Origin: Lonsdalea britannica
GTDB taxonomy: Bacteria > Pseudomonadota > Gammaproteobacteria > Enterobacterales > Enterobacteriaceae
Direction of reading: 5' to 3'
Assembly (NCBI RefSeq): GCF_946477055.1
Contig: NZ_CAMKXG010000076.1
Span: forward strand, 1 to 13,576
Length of the DNA stretch: 13,576 nucleotides
In this document: positions 1-7,781 of the stretch, one piece after another
Numbering within the stretch: the first letter of the stretch is position 1
Layout: each line of letters starts with the position of its first letter
The notes under the pieces: generated by a model
Databases searched by the model: none
Seen by the model: the letters and a program-made list of their open reading frames with translations, nothing else
What the model was told of the DNA's origin: nothing
Translations under genes and position numbers: made by a program

Positions 1-535
1 GCCAGCGCCGCAGCTCTTTACGCACTTTGGCGTCCAGTGCCCCGAAAGGCTCATCGAGCAACAGAATTCGCGGCTCGACGATCAACGCACGAGCAAGCGC
101 AATACGCTGGCGCTGACCACCGGAAAGCTGCTCAGGATAACGATCCGCCAACCAGTCTAGCTGTACCATGTTCAGCAATTCATGCACTTTGGTTTCGATG
201 TCGCGTTTAGACGGACGTATCGCTTTCGGCTTCATCCTCAAGCCGAAGGCGACGTTATCGAAAACCGTCATATGGCGGAACAAAGCATAGTGCTGAAATA
301 CGAAACCCACGTTGCGGTCGCGTACGTCATGCACCGAAACGTCTTCGCCATGAAACACGATGTTGCCGCTGTCAGGCTGCTCCAGTCCGGCGATGATACG
401 CAGTAGGGTCGTCTTGCCGCAGCCGGACGGCCCGAGCAGCGCCACCAACTCGCCGCTTTGAATGGACAGGTTAATCGCATTCAGCGCCCGAAACTGACCA
501 AATTGCTTGTTAACGTTATGGACTTCAATGCTCAT
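1..535 (-). CDS. cysA: Sulfate/thiosulfate importer ATP-binding subunit CysA (partial, C-terminal part outside window)
   Basis: This is the ATPase that powers sulfate and thiosulfate import, working as a dimer on the cytoplasmic face of CysT/CysW. The first 178 residues are visible; the family is about 360 long, so roughly half, including the C-terminal regulatory domain, lies beyond the left edge. Visible motifs are the Walker [10 protein letters not shown] (residues 35-43), the Q-loop FQHYALF (80-86), the ABC signature LSGGQ (137-141), Walker B ILLLDEP (157-163) and the D-loop (ALD, 166-168). The N-terminus MSIEV matches E. coli CysA (MSIEI), which fixes the ATG at 535. That start lies inside the end of cysW, an 11-nt overlap that suggests translational coupling. 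The Cys in Walker A (Ser in E. coli CysA) is common in this ABC class and not alarming. Family assignment is very secure. Confidence 0.96.
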   Translation of the reverse strand, partial: MSIEVHNVNKQFGQFRALNAINLSIQSGELVALLGPSGCGKTTLLRIIAGLEQPDSGNIVFHGEDVSVHDVRDRNVGFVFQHYALFRHMTVFDNVAFGLRMKPKAIRPSKRDIETKVHELLNMVQLDWLADRYPEQLSGGQRQRIALARALIVEPRILLLDEPFGALDAKVRKELRRW

Positions 536-1406
536 TTTTGGCCAGCTCCTGTTGTTGCTCTAACTGTTTTGTCAACCGTGCTTCGCTCCACTGGCGCAGC
601 AGCAGTATCACCAACGACATCACCAGCAGCAGAATAGCCACGCTGAACGCCGCGACGATGTTGTATTCGTTATAGAGAATTTCGATGTGTAAGGGCAGCG
701 TGTTTGTCATACCGCGGATGTGTCCCGACACCACGGAAACCGCCCCGAACTCTCCCATTGCGCGTGCCGTACACAGCACCACGCCATAAATCAGCGCCCA
801 TTTCACGTTCGGTAGCGTAATGTTCCAGAACATCTGCCAGCCATTCGCCCCCAACAGGCGCGCGGCCTCTTCTTCCTGCGAACCCTGTTGCTCCATCAGC
901 GGGATCAGCTCGCGCGCCACATAGGGCAGCGTCACGAAGATCGTCGCCAGCACGATGCCCGGCACCGCATAGACCACCTGCAAATCGTGCTCCATCAGGA
1001 ATGGGTAAAGCTTGCTCTGCGCCCCGAACAACAACACATAGACCAGCCCCGTCACGACCGGAGAGACCGAGAACGGCAGGTCGATCAAGGCCAGCAGCAG
1101 CGTCTTGCCGCGAAATTCGAACTTGGTCACGCACCATGCCGTCGCCAGACCGAAAATCATATTCAGCGGGACGGAAATGACCGTGGCAAACAGCGTCAGC
1201 TTGAGCGCCGACACGGCGTCTGGCTCAGAAATCGCATTCCAGAAGGCGCCTACGCCATTATGTAATCCCTGTGTCACCACCATCACCAGCGGCAACACCA
1301 ACACCAGCACAAAGACCACCCAGGCAAGCCCGACCAGGGTGTAATAAGTGACAGGCCGCCGGGAAACAGAGCGTGTCTTACCCGACACGGAAACTGTGTT
1401 ATCCAT
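525..1406 (-). CDS. cysW: Sulfate/thiosulfate importer permease subunit CysW
   Basis: CysW is one of the two inner-membrane permease subunits of the sulfate/thiosulfate ABC importer and pairs with CysT. The protein is about 293 residues (E. coli CysW 291). It has an N-terminal membrane segment (about 23-46), further hydrophobic segments, and the EAA loop that docks on CysA (about 180-199, ending ITLPN). The conserved stretches [15 protein letters not shown] and [15 protein letters not shown] are typical of CysW. Three ATG codons follow one another at 1412, 1409 and 1406. The Shine-Dalgarno GAGG (1417-1414) is only 1 nt from the first but 7 nt from the third, so 1406 was chosen; 1412 would add two Met residues. 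The SD overlaps the cysT stop codon (1418-1416), pointing to coupled translation. cysA starts inside its 3' end. Confidence 0.95.
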   Translation of the reverse strand: MDNTVSVSGKTRSVSRRPVTYYTLVGLAWVVFVLVLVLPLVMVVTQGLHNGVGAFWNAISEPDAVSALKLTLFATVISVPLNMIFGLATAWCVTKFEFRGKTLLLALIDLPFSVSPVVTGLVYVLLFGAQSKLYPFLMEHDLQVVYAVPGIVLATIFVTLPYVARELIPLMEQQGSQEEEAARLLGANGWQMFWNITLPNVKWALIYGVVLCTARAMGEFGAVSVVSGHIRGMTNTLPLHIEILYNEYNIVAAFSVAILLLVMSLVILLLRQWSEARLTKQLEQQQELAKNEH

Positions 1407-1415
1407 CATCATCCC

Positions 1416-2228
1416 TCAGCGATTTGGTTGAATTCGGCGCTGCAACAAGTTGATCAGCAACAGCATAATGAACGACAGCACCAGCATGAACACGCCGATA
1501 CCGGTCGCCCCTTTGTAATCGTACTGGTCCAGCTTGGAAACAATCAGCAACGGCATGATTTCCGTTTTGAATGGGATATTGCCGGCGATAAACACCACGG
1601 AACCGTACTCTCCCACACCTCGAGCAAAAGCCAGCGCGAAGCCGGTCAACCAGGCAGGCAGAATGGCGGGCACCAGTACGTGACGAAATATCTGCAGCGG
1701 CCCGGCGCCAAGACACGACGCGGCCTCTTCAACTTCCTTGGGAATATCCGCCAGCACCGGCTGTACCGTCCGCACCACGAACGGAAGCGTGACGAAAATC
1801 AGCGCCAGCGTTATCCCCAAAGGGGTGTAAGCGATCTTGAAAGGAAACAGGCTGCCCACCAGCCCGGTTGGCGCATAGAGCGACGTCAGCGCGATACCGG
1901 CCACGGCGGTGGGCAGTGCAAACGGCATATCGATCATGGCATCGATAATTTTGCGACCCGGGAAGGTATAGCGCACCAGCACCCAGGCCAACAGCGTGCC
2001 AATAATGCCGTTAATAAAGGCGGCAGATAACGCCGTGGAAAACGAAAGCCGCACCGAGGACAACACCTGTCGGCTGGTGATCAGATCCCAAAACTGGGTC
2101 AGTGTGAGTTGGCTGGCGTAGAGGAACATCGCAGCCAGCGGGATTAAAACAATCAGCCCCAGATAGGTGAGGCTAAACCCTAACGTCAATCCAAAACCGG
2201 GCATCACCGGCGAAGCGCGTCGTGACAT
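1416..2228 (-). CDS. cysT: Sulfate/thiosulfate importer permease subunit CysT (CysU)
   Basis: CysT is the second permease subunit of the CysTWA importer, forming the membrane channel with CysW. It has 270 residues (E. coli about 277). Hydrophobic segments begin at about 11-38 and recur to the C-terminus. The core motif DMPFALPTAVAGIAL (about 100-114) and the EAA loop (about 168-187, EEAASCLGAG...VLVPA) are characteristic. The N-terminus SRRASPVMPGFGLTLGFSL parallels E. coli CysT (SSRRVLPGFTLSLGTSL), which supports the ATG at 2228. An AAAGG Shine-Dalgarno lies about 6 nt upstream. It is the second gene of the operon, 98 bp after sbp with a hairpin in between, and it ends just before cysW. Function is inferred from the family and the complete operon context. 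Confidence 0.95.
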   Translation of the reverse strand: MSRRASPVMPGFGLTLGFSLTYLGLIVLIPLAAMFLYASQLTLTQFWDLITSRQVLSSVRLSFSTALSAAFINGIIGTLLAWVLVRYTFPGRKIIDAMIDMPFALPTAVAGIALTSLYAPTGLVGSLFPFKIAYTPLGITLALIFVTLPFVVRTVQPVLADIPKEVEEAASCLGAGPLQIFRHVLVPAILPAWLTGFALAFARGVGEYGSVVFIAGNIPFKTEIMPLLIVSKLDQYDYKGATGIGVFMLVLSFIMLLLINLLQRRIQPNR

Positions 2229-2285
2229 AACAAGCCTTTCTTTTTATCTACCAGACCACAAAGGTCTCCCGCATCCCTGCGTGAC

Positions 2286-2311
2286 AAAACCGCCCCATAC
2301 CGGGGCGGTTT
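2286..2311 (-). terminator. Intergenic hairpin with U run between sbp and cysT (probable attenuator)
   Basis: A perfect 10-bp inverted repeat (AAACCGCCCC at 2287-2296 against GGGGCGGTTT at 2302-2311) encloses a 5-nt loop. Read in the direction of sbp to cysT the stem is GC-rich at its top and ends in a TTTT run, an intrinsic-terminator shape. It sits 15 nt after the sbp stop and 57 nt before the cysT start, inside what must be one operon. It therefore most likely acts as a partial terminator or an mRNA 3'-end stabiliser that raises Sbp over CysTWA. The stem is certain; the leaky termination is inferred. Confidence 0.75.
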
Positions 2312-2326
2312 ACATCATGAGATACC

Positions 2327-3337
2327 TTACTGATTAATTTTTTCGAAGATGCCGTCAAAAATACCGCCATCAGCGAAGAACTTAGGCTGAGCCTGCTTCC
2401 AGCCGCCAAAGTCGCTGTCGATCGTCACCAGTTTCACCGGAGCAAACTGGCTCTTGAACTCTTCCGCAATTTTTTCATTACGCGGACGATAGAAGTTTTT
2501 AGCGATGATACGTTGCCCTTCATCGCTATAAAGATAGTTCAGATACGCCTCCGCCTGCTTTTTCGTGCCTTTTCTTTCGACCACATTGTCGACAACGGCC
2601 ACCGGCGGTTCAGCCAATATGGACAGCGACGGGGTGACGATCTCCAGATTTTCGCCGCCCTGCTCTTTCAAAGACAGATAGGCTTCGTTTTCCCATGCGA
2701 TCAGCACATCGCCAAGCTGGCGCTGTACGAAGCTGACGGTCGAGCCACGCGCACCGGTATCCAGTACCGGGGCATGACGATACAGTTCAGTGACGAATTT
2801 CAGCGCGCTTTCGTCGGTCCCGCCCGGCAAATGTTTGGCATAAGCCCAGGCGGCCAGGAAGTTCCAACGCGCCCCGCCGGACGTTTTCGGGTTAGGCGTA
2901 ATCACCTGCACGCCGGGTTTGATCAGATCGCCCCAATCCTTGATCTGTTTAGGGTTTCCTTTACGCACCAGGAACACGATGGTGGAGGTATAAGGCGTAC
3001 TGTTATCCGGCAAACGTGCCTGCCAGTTCGGGTCAATGAGTTTTTTATTGAGGTTGAGCGCATCGATATCGCCCGCCAGTGCCAGCGTGACAACATCCGC
3101 CTGGAGTCCGTCGATAACCGAACGTGCCTGCTTGCCAGAGCCGCCGTGCGAGTTCTTGATCGAGATATCTTCACCTGTGGTGGCCTTCCAGTGCTTGCTG
3201 AAAGCGGCGTTGTACTCCTGATAAAACTCCCGCGTAGGGTCGTAAGACACGTTCAGCAGTTCTGTTGCTGCAGAGGCAACGCCTGAAAACAACAGGGTTG
3301 CGGCAGCCAACGACAGCCCCAGACGACGCTTTGACAT
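2327..3337 (-). CDS. sbp: Periplasmic sulfate-binding protein (Sbp type)
   Basis: This periplasmic binding protein captures sulfate and delivers it to CysTW. The 336-residue product begins with a Sec signal peptide (MSKRR, a hydrophobic core, cleavage probably after ASA at 21-23). The mature start [23 protein letters not shown], then [44 protein letters not shown] and [18 protein letters not shown] match E. coli Sbp clearly better than the thiosulfate-binding CysP (which has SSYDVSRE and SHAGSSKQA). ATG 3337 was preferred to an in-frame GTG at 3346, because the GGAG is 8 nt from the ATG but overlaps the upstream GTG. It heads the cysTWA operon, where E. coli has cysP. Regulation by CysB is expected for the family but not demonstrable here. 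Confidence 0.95.
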   Translation of the reverse strand: MSKRRLGLSLAAATLLFSGVASAATELLNVSYDPTREFYQEYNAAFSKHWKATTGEDISIKNSHGGSGKQARSVIDGLQADVVTLALAGDIDALNLNKKLIDPNWQARLPDNSTPYTSTIVFLVRKGNPKQIKDWGDLIKPGVQVITPNPKTSGGARWNFLAAWAYAKHLPGGTDESALKFVTELYRHAPVLDTGARGSTVSFVQRQLGDVLIAWENEAYLSLKEQGGENLEIVTPSLSILAEPPVAVVDNVVERKGTKKQAEAYLNYLYSDEGQRIIAKNFYRPRNEKIAEEFKSQFAPVKLVTIDSDFGGWKQAQPKFFADGGIFDGIFEKINQ

Positions 3338-3392
3338 AGTTATCACTCCCTCAAGAAGTCATTCAGTTCGATACCCGCAGGCAACCGGGCTA

Positions 3393-3419
3393 ATTATGGG
3401 TCCTTCCTGATAGTGTCTG
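3393..3419 (-). promoter_or_regulatory. Candidate promoter for sbp-cysTWA, in a 286-bp non-coding stretch
   Basis: The region between the degP terminator and the sbp start (about 3338-3625) has no credible gene. On the minus strand a CATAAT hexamer (3398-3393) lies 15 nt after CAGACA (3419-3414). This would give a leader of about 50 nt. The -35 is poor and the spacing short, as expected of activator-dependent promoters such as those using CysB, but no CysB site can be called with confidence. A further AT-rich patch at about 3541-3600 could be another promoter or an activator site. Tentative. Confidence 0.3.
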
Positions 3420-3625
3420 GCATTGCGACAGTCTGTAGAGACCGCGCCATAGCCGGAGATAGCGATAAGCTAAGTGTGTTATCAGGCAGGAAGTAAGACT
3501 GGACAATAGAGGATATGGGAGGGCGGCAAAAAGACTGTTTCGCGATAATTTATGCAATCCCGTTATATTCTTCGCACAATTTTTGGGGTTTTAAATTGAG
3601 CTGATAGCGCGTGCAAAGAACCGGA

Positions 3626-3656
3626 GGAAAGGCTAGCGCCGCGAACGACGCCAGCC
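3626..3656 (-). terminator. Probable degP transcription terminator
   Basis: Nine nt after the degP stop codon the minus-strand RNA can form an 11-bp stem (positions 3656-3646 with 3641-3631) that includes two G-U wobbles and a UUCG tetraloop, followed by UUUCC. The loop and GC-rich stem are strongly terminator-like, but the U tract is short. It separates degP from the codirectional sbp operon. Confidence 0.65.
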
Positions 3657-3664
3657 CTATCGGA

Positions 3665-5113
3665 TTACTGCAGTAACAAATACAAACTACTGTCGCCACG
3701 GCGGATATTCAGCGCCAGCACCGGCGGTTTACTGTCCAGAATCTTGCGCAGTTCGCCAATATTGGCCACGGCCTGCTGATTCACGCCAAGGATGACATCG
3801 CCCGGTTTCAGGCCGATACGTGCAGCGGAGGAGCCGGGTTTGACCTTCTCGACCTTCACGCCTTTCTGGCCGTCGAGCTGCGTATTGCTGAGCTCAGCGC
3901 CTTCAATGCCCGAGTTCAGATTGCCCGCCGCCACCTGAGCCTGACTGCTTTGCTGCAACGTCACGTCGACCGAAACCGGCTTGCCGTCGCGAAGCAGACC
4001 CAACGTCAGCTTGGTGCCCGCTGGCAACGACCCCACCTGTGCGCGCAGCGCCGCAAAGCTGCTGACCGTTTTACCGTTCAGCGACACAATGACGTCGCCG
4101 GCTTTGATCCCGGCACCTGCCGCCGCCGATTTCGGCTGAACCTGGCTGACGAACGCGCCGCGCTGGGCGTCGATCTTCATCGCCTGCGCCAGATCGGAGT
4201 TCAACTCCGTGCCGACGATACCCAGTTCGCCGCGTTTCACCTCACCAAACTCAACGATCTGATTCACCAGATTTTTCACCATGTTGCTCGGAATGGCGAA
4301 ACCGATGCCGATGTTGCCGCCGTCCGGCGCCAGAATCGCCGTATTCAGACCAATCAGTTCGCCATTGAGATTGACCAGCGCGCCGCCGGAGTTACCCCGG
4401 TTAATCGCCGCATCCGTCTGAATGAAGTCTTCATAGTTTTCGATGTTCAGCCCGCTGCGACCAAGCGCCGAAATGATCCCGGAGGTCGCGGTTTCGCCCA
4501 GACCGTAAGGATTGCCGATGGCTACGGCATAGTCGCCGACGCGCAGCTGATCGGAATCCGCCATTTTAAGCTCGGTCAGATTACGGGCGTCTTTGATCTG
4601 CACCACGGCGATATCAGATCGCGGATCCTTACCGATCACCCGCGCGTCGTATTTACGGCCGTCATTGAGACGCACCTGAATTTTGTCGGCGTTATCGACC
4701 ACGTGATTGTTCGTCACCACGTAACCTTTAGCCGCATTGATAATTACGCCCGCGCCCAACGCCTGGAAGGTCTGCTGCTGACGCGGCTGTTGATTAGGAT
4801 TGCCGTCGTCATCTCCGCCCTGACACATCGGTGAGGACTGGAACGGCGAACCCTCCTGGCAAAACGGGGAATCTTCGCCAAAGAATGGCTGTAGCTGAGG
4901 CGGTATAGCCCCGTTGCCAGACCGGCTAACCGGCGCATGTCCTTCGACGGAAATATTGACGACCGAAGGCATCACTTTTTCGAGCATCGGCGCCAGACTG
5001 GGAAGCTGTTGGCTGGAGGAAGAGACCGATTCCGCCGCGATCGCCGGAACCGTCCCTGTGGCCATTGCCAGGCTTAACGTCAATGCACTCAGAACCAATG
5101 ATTTTCTTTTCAT
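3665..5113 (-). CDS. degP: Periplasmic serine protease/chaperone DegP (HtrA, Do)
   Basis: DegP degrades or refolds misfolded envelope proteins in the periplasm. The 482-residue product has a Sec signal peptide (1-26, ending PAIA before AES). The trypsin-like domain carries the catalytic triad His137 (TNNHVVD), Asp167 (RSDIAVV) and Ser242 (GNSGGA), each 6 residues later than in E. coli. Two PDZ domains follow (about 285-375 and 390-480, ending LYLLLQ). The LA loop has the Cys85/Cys97 pair (FCQEGSPFQSSPMC) seen in E. coli. It is followed by a Gly/Asp/Asn/Gln-rich linker (about 99-114), slightly longer than in E. coli. ATG 5113 was chosen over upstream TTG 5134 and ATG 5128: the signal peptide then has normal length, and GAGAC precedes it as it does in E. 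coli degP. It is transcribed from a sigma-E-type promoter. Confidence 0.97.
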   Translation of the reverse strand: MKRKSLVLSALTLSLAMATGTVPAIAAESVSSSSQQLPSLAPMLEKVMPSVVNISVEGHAPVSRSGNGAIPPQLQPFFGEDSPFCQEGSPFQSSPMCQGGDDDGNPNQQPRQQQTFQALGAGVIINAAKGYVVTNNHVVDNADKIQVRLNDGRKYDARVIGKDPRSDIAVVQIKDARNLTELKMADSDQLRVGDYAVAIGNPYGLGETATSGIISALGRSGLNIENYEDFIQTDAAINRGNSGGALVNLNGELIGLNTAILAPDGGNIGIGFAIPSNMVKNLVNQIVEFGEVKRGELGIVGTELNSDLAQAMKIDAQRGAFVSQVQPKSAAAGAGIKAGDVIVSLNGKTVSSFAALRAQVGSLPAGTKLTLGLLRDGKPVSVDVTLQQSSQAQVAAGNLNSGIEGAELSNTQLDGQKGVKVEKVKPGSSAARIGLKPGDVILGVNQQAVANIGELRKILDSKPPVLALNIRRGDSSLYLLLQ

Positions 5114-5176
5114 AGGAATAGGTCTCATAGTCAATCAACACGCAAATTTTACGGCCTTTTGCTGTGGTCGTGCAGA

Positions 5177-5204
5177 TAAGATAACTCTGCGCAAAGGAAG
5201 TTCC
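5177..5204 (-). promoter_or_regulatory. Sigma-E-type promoter of degP
   Basis: On the minus strand GGAACTT (5204-5198) is followed after 16 nt by TCTTA (5181-5177). This agrees with the envelope-stress sigma factor E consensus (GGAACTT, about 16 nt, TCnnA), which controls degP in E. coli. Transcription would start near 5170, giving a leader of about 57 nt. The match is direct; activity is inferred from the consensus and from the family's known regulation. Confidence 0.85.
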
Positions 5205-5212
5205 TCTGCGCA
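5188..5212. repeat. 25-bp near-perfect palindrome over the degP -35 element
   Basis: The sequence is symmetric about position 5200: 11 of 12 base pairs match, with outer arms TGCGCA and GCGCA-type ends and an inner AGGAA/TTCCT. Only the pair 5194/5206 breaks symmetry. It covers the whole sigma-E -35 hexamer (5198-5204), so a dimeric DNA-binding protein placed here would cover the promoter. As transcribed from dgt it could also form a hairpin. No known operator is recognised. Confidence 0.7.
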
Positions 5213-5281
5213 ATCCTGTGAAACGTAAGGAAATATTGTCTCTGTTTACAAAACGGCCGCCTGCGACGTCCTGCCTCTCGC

Positions 5282-6796
5282 CTACTCAGCCGCCATCAGC
5301 CGACGGTATTCGTCGTAGGCATAAAGGTCGGTCATGCCGCTGATGTAGTCCTGAATCAGGCGACCGCGATAGTAAAACTCCAGACACTCCTGCTGCTCAG
5401 CGGGCTGCTTCTCTAGCGACGTCACGGCCTCTCGATAAGCCAGACAGTGCTTGCGCGACAGCTTGTGGTAAAGGCGAGTCTCAATCGGATAATCGCGATG
5501 GAACTCCTCTTCCACTAACGTCTTAAAGTCAGCCGACGGCATTTGCAGCAAAGGATGGTAGATGTCGAGCAAACCGCGCATCACCCGGCTTCCCTGCAAC
5601 TCCAACTGCTCCACTTCGTGGTGGTTGAAAACGTGTTTGAACGCCACCTGCTTGAACGTTTTCAATAGCCGGTTTTGCGGACTGCCGTCTTCCAGCAGCG
5701 CCTGATTAAACTCGCCGCGGAAAATGTTGGGCAGATATTCGATAAAACGCTGCGAGGCATGCGGCACCAGACAGGCAACGGCATTAACCCGCAGCTTCAT
5801 GAAGAACTGATCGTCGCTGCTCCGCCAGGGATGCTGCTGACGAGATTTAAATGCCTTACCCACGGTCTTCATGAACACATCGTTTTCTTTCGTCTCTCCC
5901 CAAGCCTCTTCTAACAGTTGATAGAGACGGTCGATGGAAAACAGCTTTTTCTCTACCGCATCTTCCAAATCGGCAATGCAATACGAGATATCGTCCGCCG
6001 CTTCCATAATGTAGGTCAGCGGAAAACGGTGAAACTCTTCCATGTCCAGCTCGCGCCGGAGCTGACTCACGAACGCCTCTTCTGACAAGTAAAAGCCCGG
6101 CTTTTTCATCAGGTAGTCGTAGTCGGCGGGTAGCTCAGCGACCCAGTAGGCGGGCTTGGTGTATTTGAGGATGCAGGCGACCTGCGAATAGGTCAGGTTC
6201 AATTTCAACAGCGTATGCACCATCCGCACCGCCTGGGCATTGCCTTCGAACTGACTCAGATCCTGACGGATGCGGCAGCGCAGTTCGTTCAACGCATCCT
6301 CACCTTCCTTCAGCGTCAAACAGGCAACCTGGCAGGCGTCTTCACGCCCGGCGGGATGCTTGCAGAACTCGGCGTCCATCTGCGTGGAGAACCAGTTTCT
6401 CAGCGCGGACTCGCCGAAATGGCCAAACGGCGGGTTGCCGATGTCATGCATCAGGCAAGCCATTTCCACCATACTTTCGAAGGGGATCTCATAGCGGTCC
6501 AGCCCATAGGCCTCCAGCTTTTTCTGACGCCTCAGGCTATCGATAATGTTTTTAGCGATATAGCGGCCAATTTGCTGCACTTCCATCGAGTGCGTCAGAC
6601 GGGAGCGCACGGCCGCGTTCCTTTCCAGCGGGAACACCTGCGTTTTCTGCTGCAACCGGCGAATGGCGGCGGAGTTAATGATACGGCCGCGATCGCTTTC
6701 GAACTCGCGGATAACCCCGTAATCATCCTTCTTTTCTTTAGGCTGGCTCAACGCCCGTTGATAGCTGATTTTCTTGGCAAAATCGATGTCGGACAT
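5282..6796 (-). CDS. dgt: Deoxyguanosinetriphosphate triphosphohydrolase (dGTPase)
   Basis: Dgt hydrolyses dGTP to deoxyguanosine and tripolyphosphate in the cytoplasm, affecting dNTP balance. The product has 504 residues (E. coli 505). The HD-domain metal ligands His69 (RLTHSMEVQ), His117-Asp118 ([16 protein letters not shown]) and Asp268 (MEAADDISY) occupy the same positions as in E. coli Dgt. Other family stretches are [20 protein letters not shown] and the C-terminal [21 protein letters not shown]. An in-frame extension reaches 6898, but ATG 6796 has a GGAG 6 nt upstream and gives the family N-terminus [10 protein letters not shown]. It is divergent from mtnN, with a 159-bp shared upstream region, and followed by degP 168 bp on. 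Its stop is TAG. Confidence 0.96.
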   Translation of the reverse strand: MSDIDFAKKISYQRALSQPKEKKDDYGVIREFESDRGRIINSAAIRRLQQKTQVFPLERNAAVRSRLTHSMEVQQIGRYIAKNIIDSLRRQKKLEAYGLDRYEIPFESMVEMACLMHDIGNPPFGHFGESALRNWFSTQMDAEFCKHPAGREDACQVACLTLKEGEDALNELRCRIRQDLSQFEGNAQAVRMVHTLLKLNLTYSQVACILKYTKPAYWVAELPADYDYLMKKPGFYLSEEAFVSQLRRELDMEEFHRFPLTYIMEAADDISYCIADLEDAVEKKLFSIDRLYQLLEEAWGETKENDVFMKTVGKAFKSRQQHPWRSSDDQFFMKLRVNAVACLVPHASQRFIEYLPNIFRGEFNQALLEDGSPQNRLLKTFKQVAFKHVFNHHEVEQLELQGSRVMRGLLDIYHPLLQMPSADFKTLVEEEFHRDYPIETRLYHKLSRKHCLAYREAVTSLEKQPAEQQECLEFYYRGRLIQDYISGMTDLYAYDEYRRLMAAE

Positions 6797-6882
6797 GCTG
6801 TTCTCCGTTTCTGGCCCTGACCGGTGATAGCATGCCCGCACGGGCGATACAACGGTTAAGGCGTTTTGTTCGCGTGCTCTCG

Positions 6883-6903
6883 CTATCATAACGGCCATGA
6901 TAG
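6883..6903. repeat. Inverted repeat between divergent dgt and mtnN
   Basis: CTATCAT (6883-6889) and ATGATAG (6897-6903) form a perfect 7-bp inverted repeat with a 7-nt spacer, in the intergenic region 6797-6955. The arms also contain -10-like hexamers on both strands (TATCAT, TATGAT). It could be an operator for a dimeric regulator or overlapping divergent -10 elements. No convincing -35 element was found on either strand, so the promoters of dgt and mtnN remain unassigned. Confidence 0.5.
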
Positions 6904-6955
6904 ACTACCGGCCACGACACACCTGTTAATTCAAGCAAAACTTGTGGGGAATCCT

Positions 6956-7657
6956 ATGAAAGTTGGCATCATTGGCGCAATGGAACAAGAAGTTATCTTG
7001 CTGCGCGATCAGATTCAGAACCGCCAGACCATACAGCGCGCTGGCTGTGAAATTTACACCGGACAGCTGCACGGCGTGGACGTGGCGCTGCTCAAATCCG
7101 GGATTGGTAAAGTCGCGGCGGCGCTGGGGACAACGCTGCTGCTGGAACACTGCCGTCCAGACGTCGTGATCAACACCGGTTCGGCCGGCGGTCTGGCCTC
7201 CAGCCTTAAAGTCGGCGATATCGTGGTGTCCAGCGAAGTCCGCTACCACGACGCCGATGTCACCGCGTTCGGTTATGAAGCGGGTCAGATGGCGGGCTGC
7301 CCGGCCGCTTTCGTCGCGGACGAAAAGCTGATCGTTCAGGCAGAACAGGCTATCGCCAAGCTGGAGCTGAATGCGGTACGCGGCCTGGTCGTCAGCGGCG
7401 ATGCCTTCATCAACGGCGCGGAGCCGCTGGCTCGCATCCGCAGCACCTTCCCGCAGGCGGTCGCCGTGGAGATGGAAGCGACGGCTATCGGCCACGTCTG
7501 CCATCAGTTCGGCGTACCTTTCGTTGTCGTGCGTGCGATCTCCGACGTCGCGGACCAGGAATCTCATCTGAGCTTCGATGAGTTCCTGAGCGTGGCGGCC
7601 AAGCAGTCCACGCTGATGGTGGAAGCCCTCGTGCAGTCGCTGGGCCAACAGGGCTGA
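6956..7657 (+). CDS. mtnN: 5'-methylthioadenosine/S-adenosylhomocysteine nucleosidase
   Basis: MtnN (Pfs) cleaves the glycosidic bond of methylthioadenosine, S-adenosylhomocysteine and 5'-deoxyadenosine. It removes inhibitory by-products and supplies S-ribosylhomocysteine, the precursor of autoinducer-2. The 233-residue protein (E. coli 232) starts [12 protein letters not shown]. It carries Glu12, Glu174 (VEMEATAI) and the catalytic Asp197 (AISDVAD), all at the E. coli numbering. GSAGGL (75-80) and SGDAFI (147-152) line the active site in this family. The start ATG 6956 has a GGGGA Shine-Dalgarno about 5 nt upstream; the open frame extends 90 nt further but lacks a better site. In E. coli btuF and trIC (yadS) follow; here a terminator comes within about 50 bp, so mtnN is monocistronic. 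Confidence 0.97.
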   Translation: MKVGIIGAMEQEVILLRDQIQNRQTIQRAGCEIYTGQLHGVDVALLKSGIGKVAAALGTTLLLEHCRPDVVINTGSAGGLASSLKVGDIVVSSEVRYHDADVTAFGYEAGQMAGCPAAFVADEKLIVQAEQAIAKLELNAVRGLVVSGDAFINGAEPLARIRSTFPQAVAVEMEATAIGHVCHQFGVPFVVVRAISDVADQESHLSFDEFLSVAAKQSTLMVEALVQSLGQQG

Positions 7658-7671
7658 TTCGATAGCTCGCC

Positions 7672-7699
7672 GCCGCATTCACTGACGAGTGGATTCGGC
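7672..7699 (+). repeat. Imperfect hairpin in the mtnN 3' region
   Basis: Arms 7672-7683 and 7688-7699 (GCCGCATTCACT and AGTGGATTCGGC) pair in 11 of 12 positions as RNA, counting one G-U wobble, around a GACG loop. It lies 15 nt after the mtnN stop and just before the strong terminator. It could protect the mtnN mRNA 3' end, or be a remnant of a lost downstream gene. No function is known. Confidence 0.4.
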
Positions 7700-7708
7700 G
7701 CGGATAAC

Positions 7709-7748
7709 AAAAAACCCGTGCGGCAGCCAGGCTGAGCACGGGTTTTTT
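7709..7748. terminator. Bidirectional intrinsic terminator between mtnN and erpA
   Basis: A perfect 13-bp inverted repeat (AAAAAACCCGTGC at 7709-7721, GCACGGGTTTTTT at 7736-7748) has A and T runs on its two outer sides and a 14-nt loop. Read on either strand it gives a GC stem followed by six or more U. It should stop both mtnN (plus) and erpA (minus), which converge here. Confidence 0.95.
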
Positions 7749-7781
7749 ATCTACGCCACCGGGTGTGGCCGAGCTTGAGGA

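Noticed and set aside
3401..3495. Long-range inverted repeat CTTCCTG (about 3403-3409) / CAGGAAG (about 3486-3492) upstream of sbp
   Set aside because: Seven-base arms more than 75 nt apart are expected by chance; no loop structure or motif supports it.
5234..5249. Possible CpxR box upstream of degP (GTAAA on the minus strand at 5249-5245)
   Set aside because: The second GTAAA half 5 nt further on is poorly matched (ACAAT). Cpx control is known for E. coli degP but cannot be supported here.
6797..6898. N-terminal extension of dgt to 6898
   Set aside because: The extension has no family similarity. ATG 6796 has a good Shine-Dalgarno and yields the exact family length.
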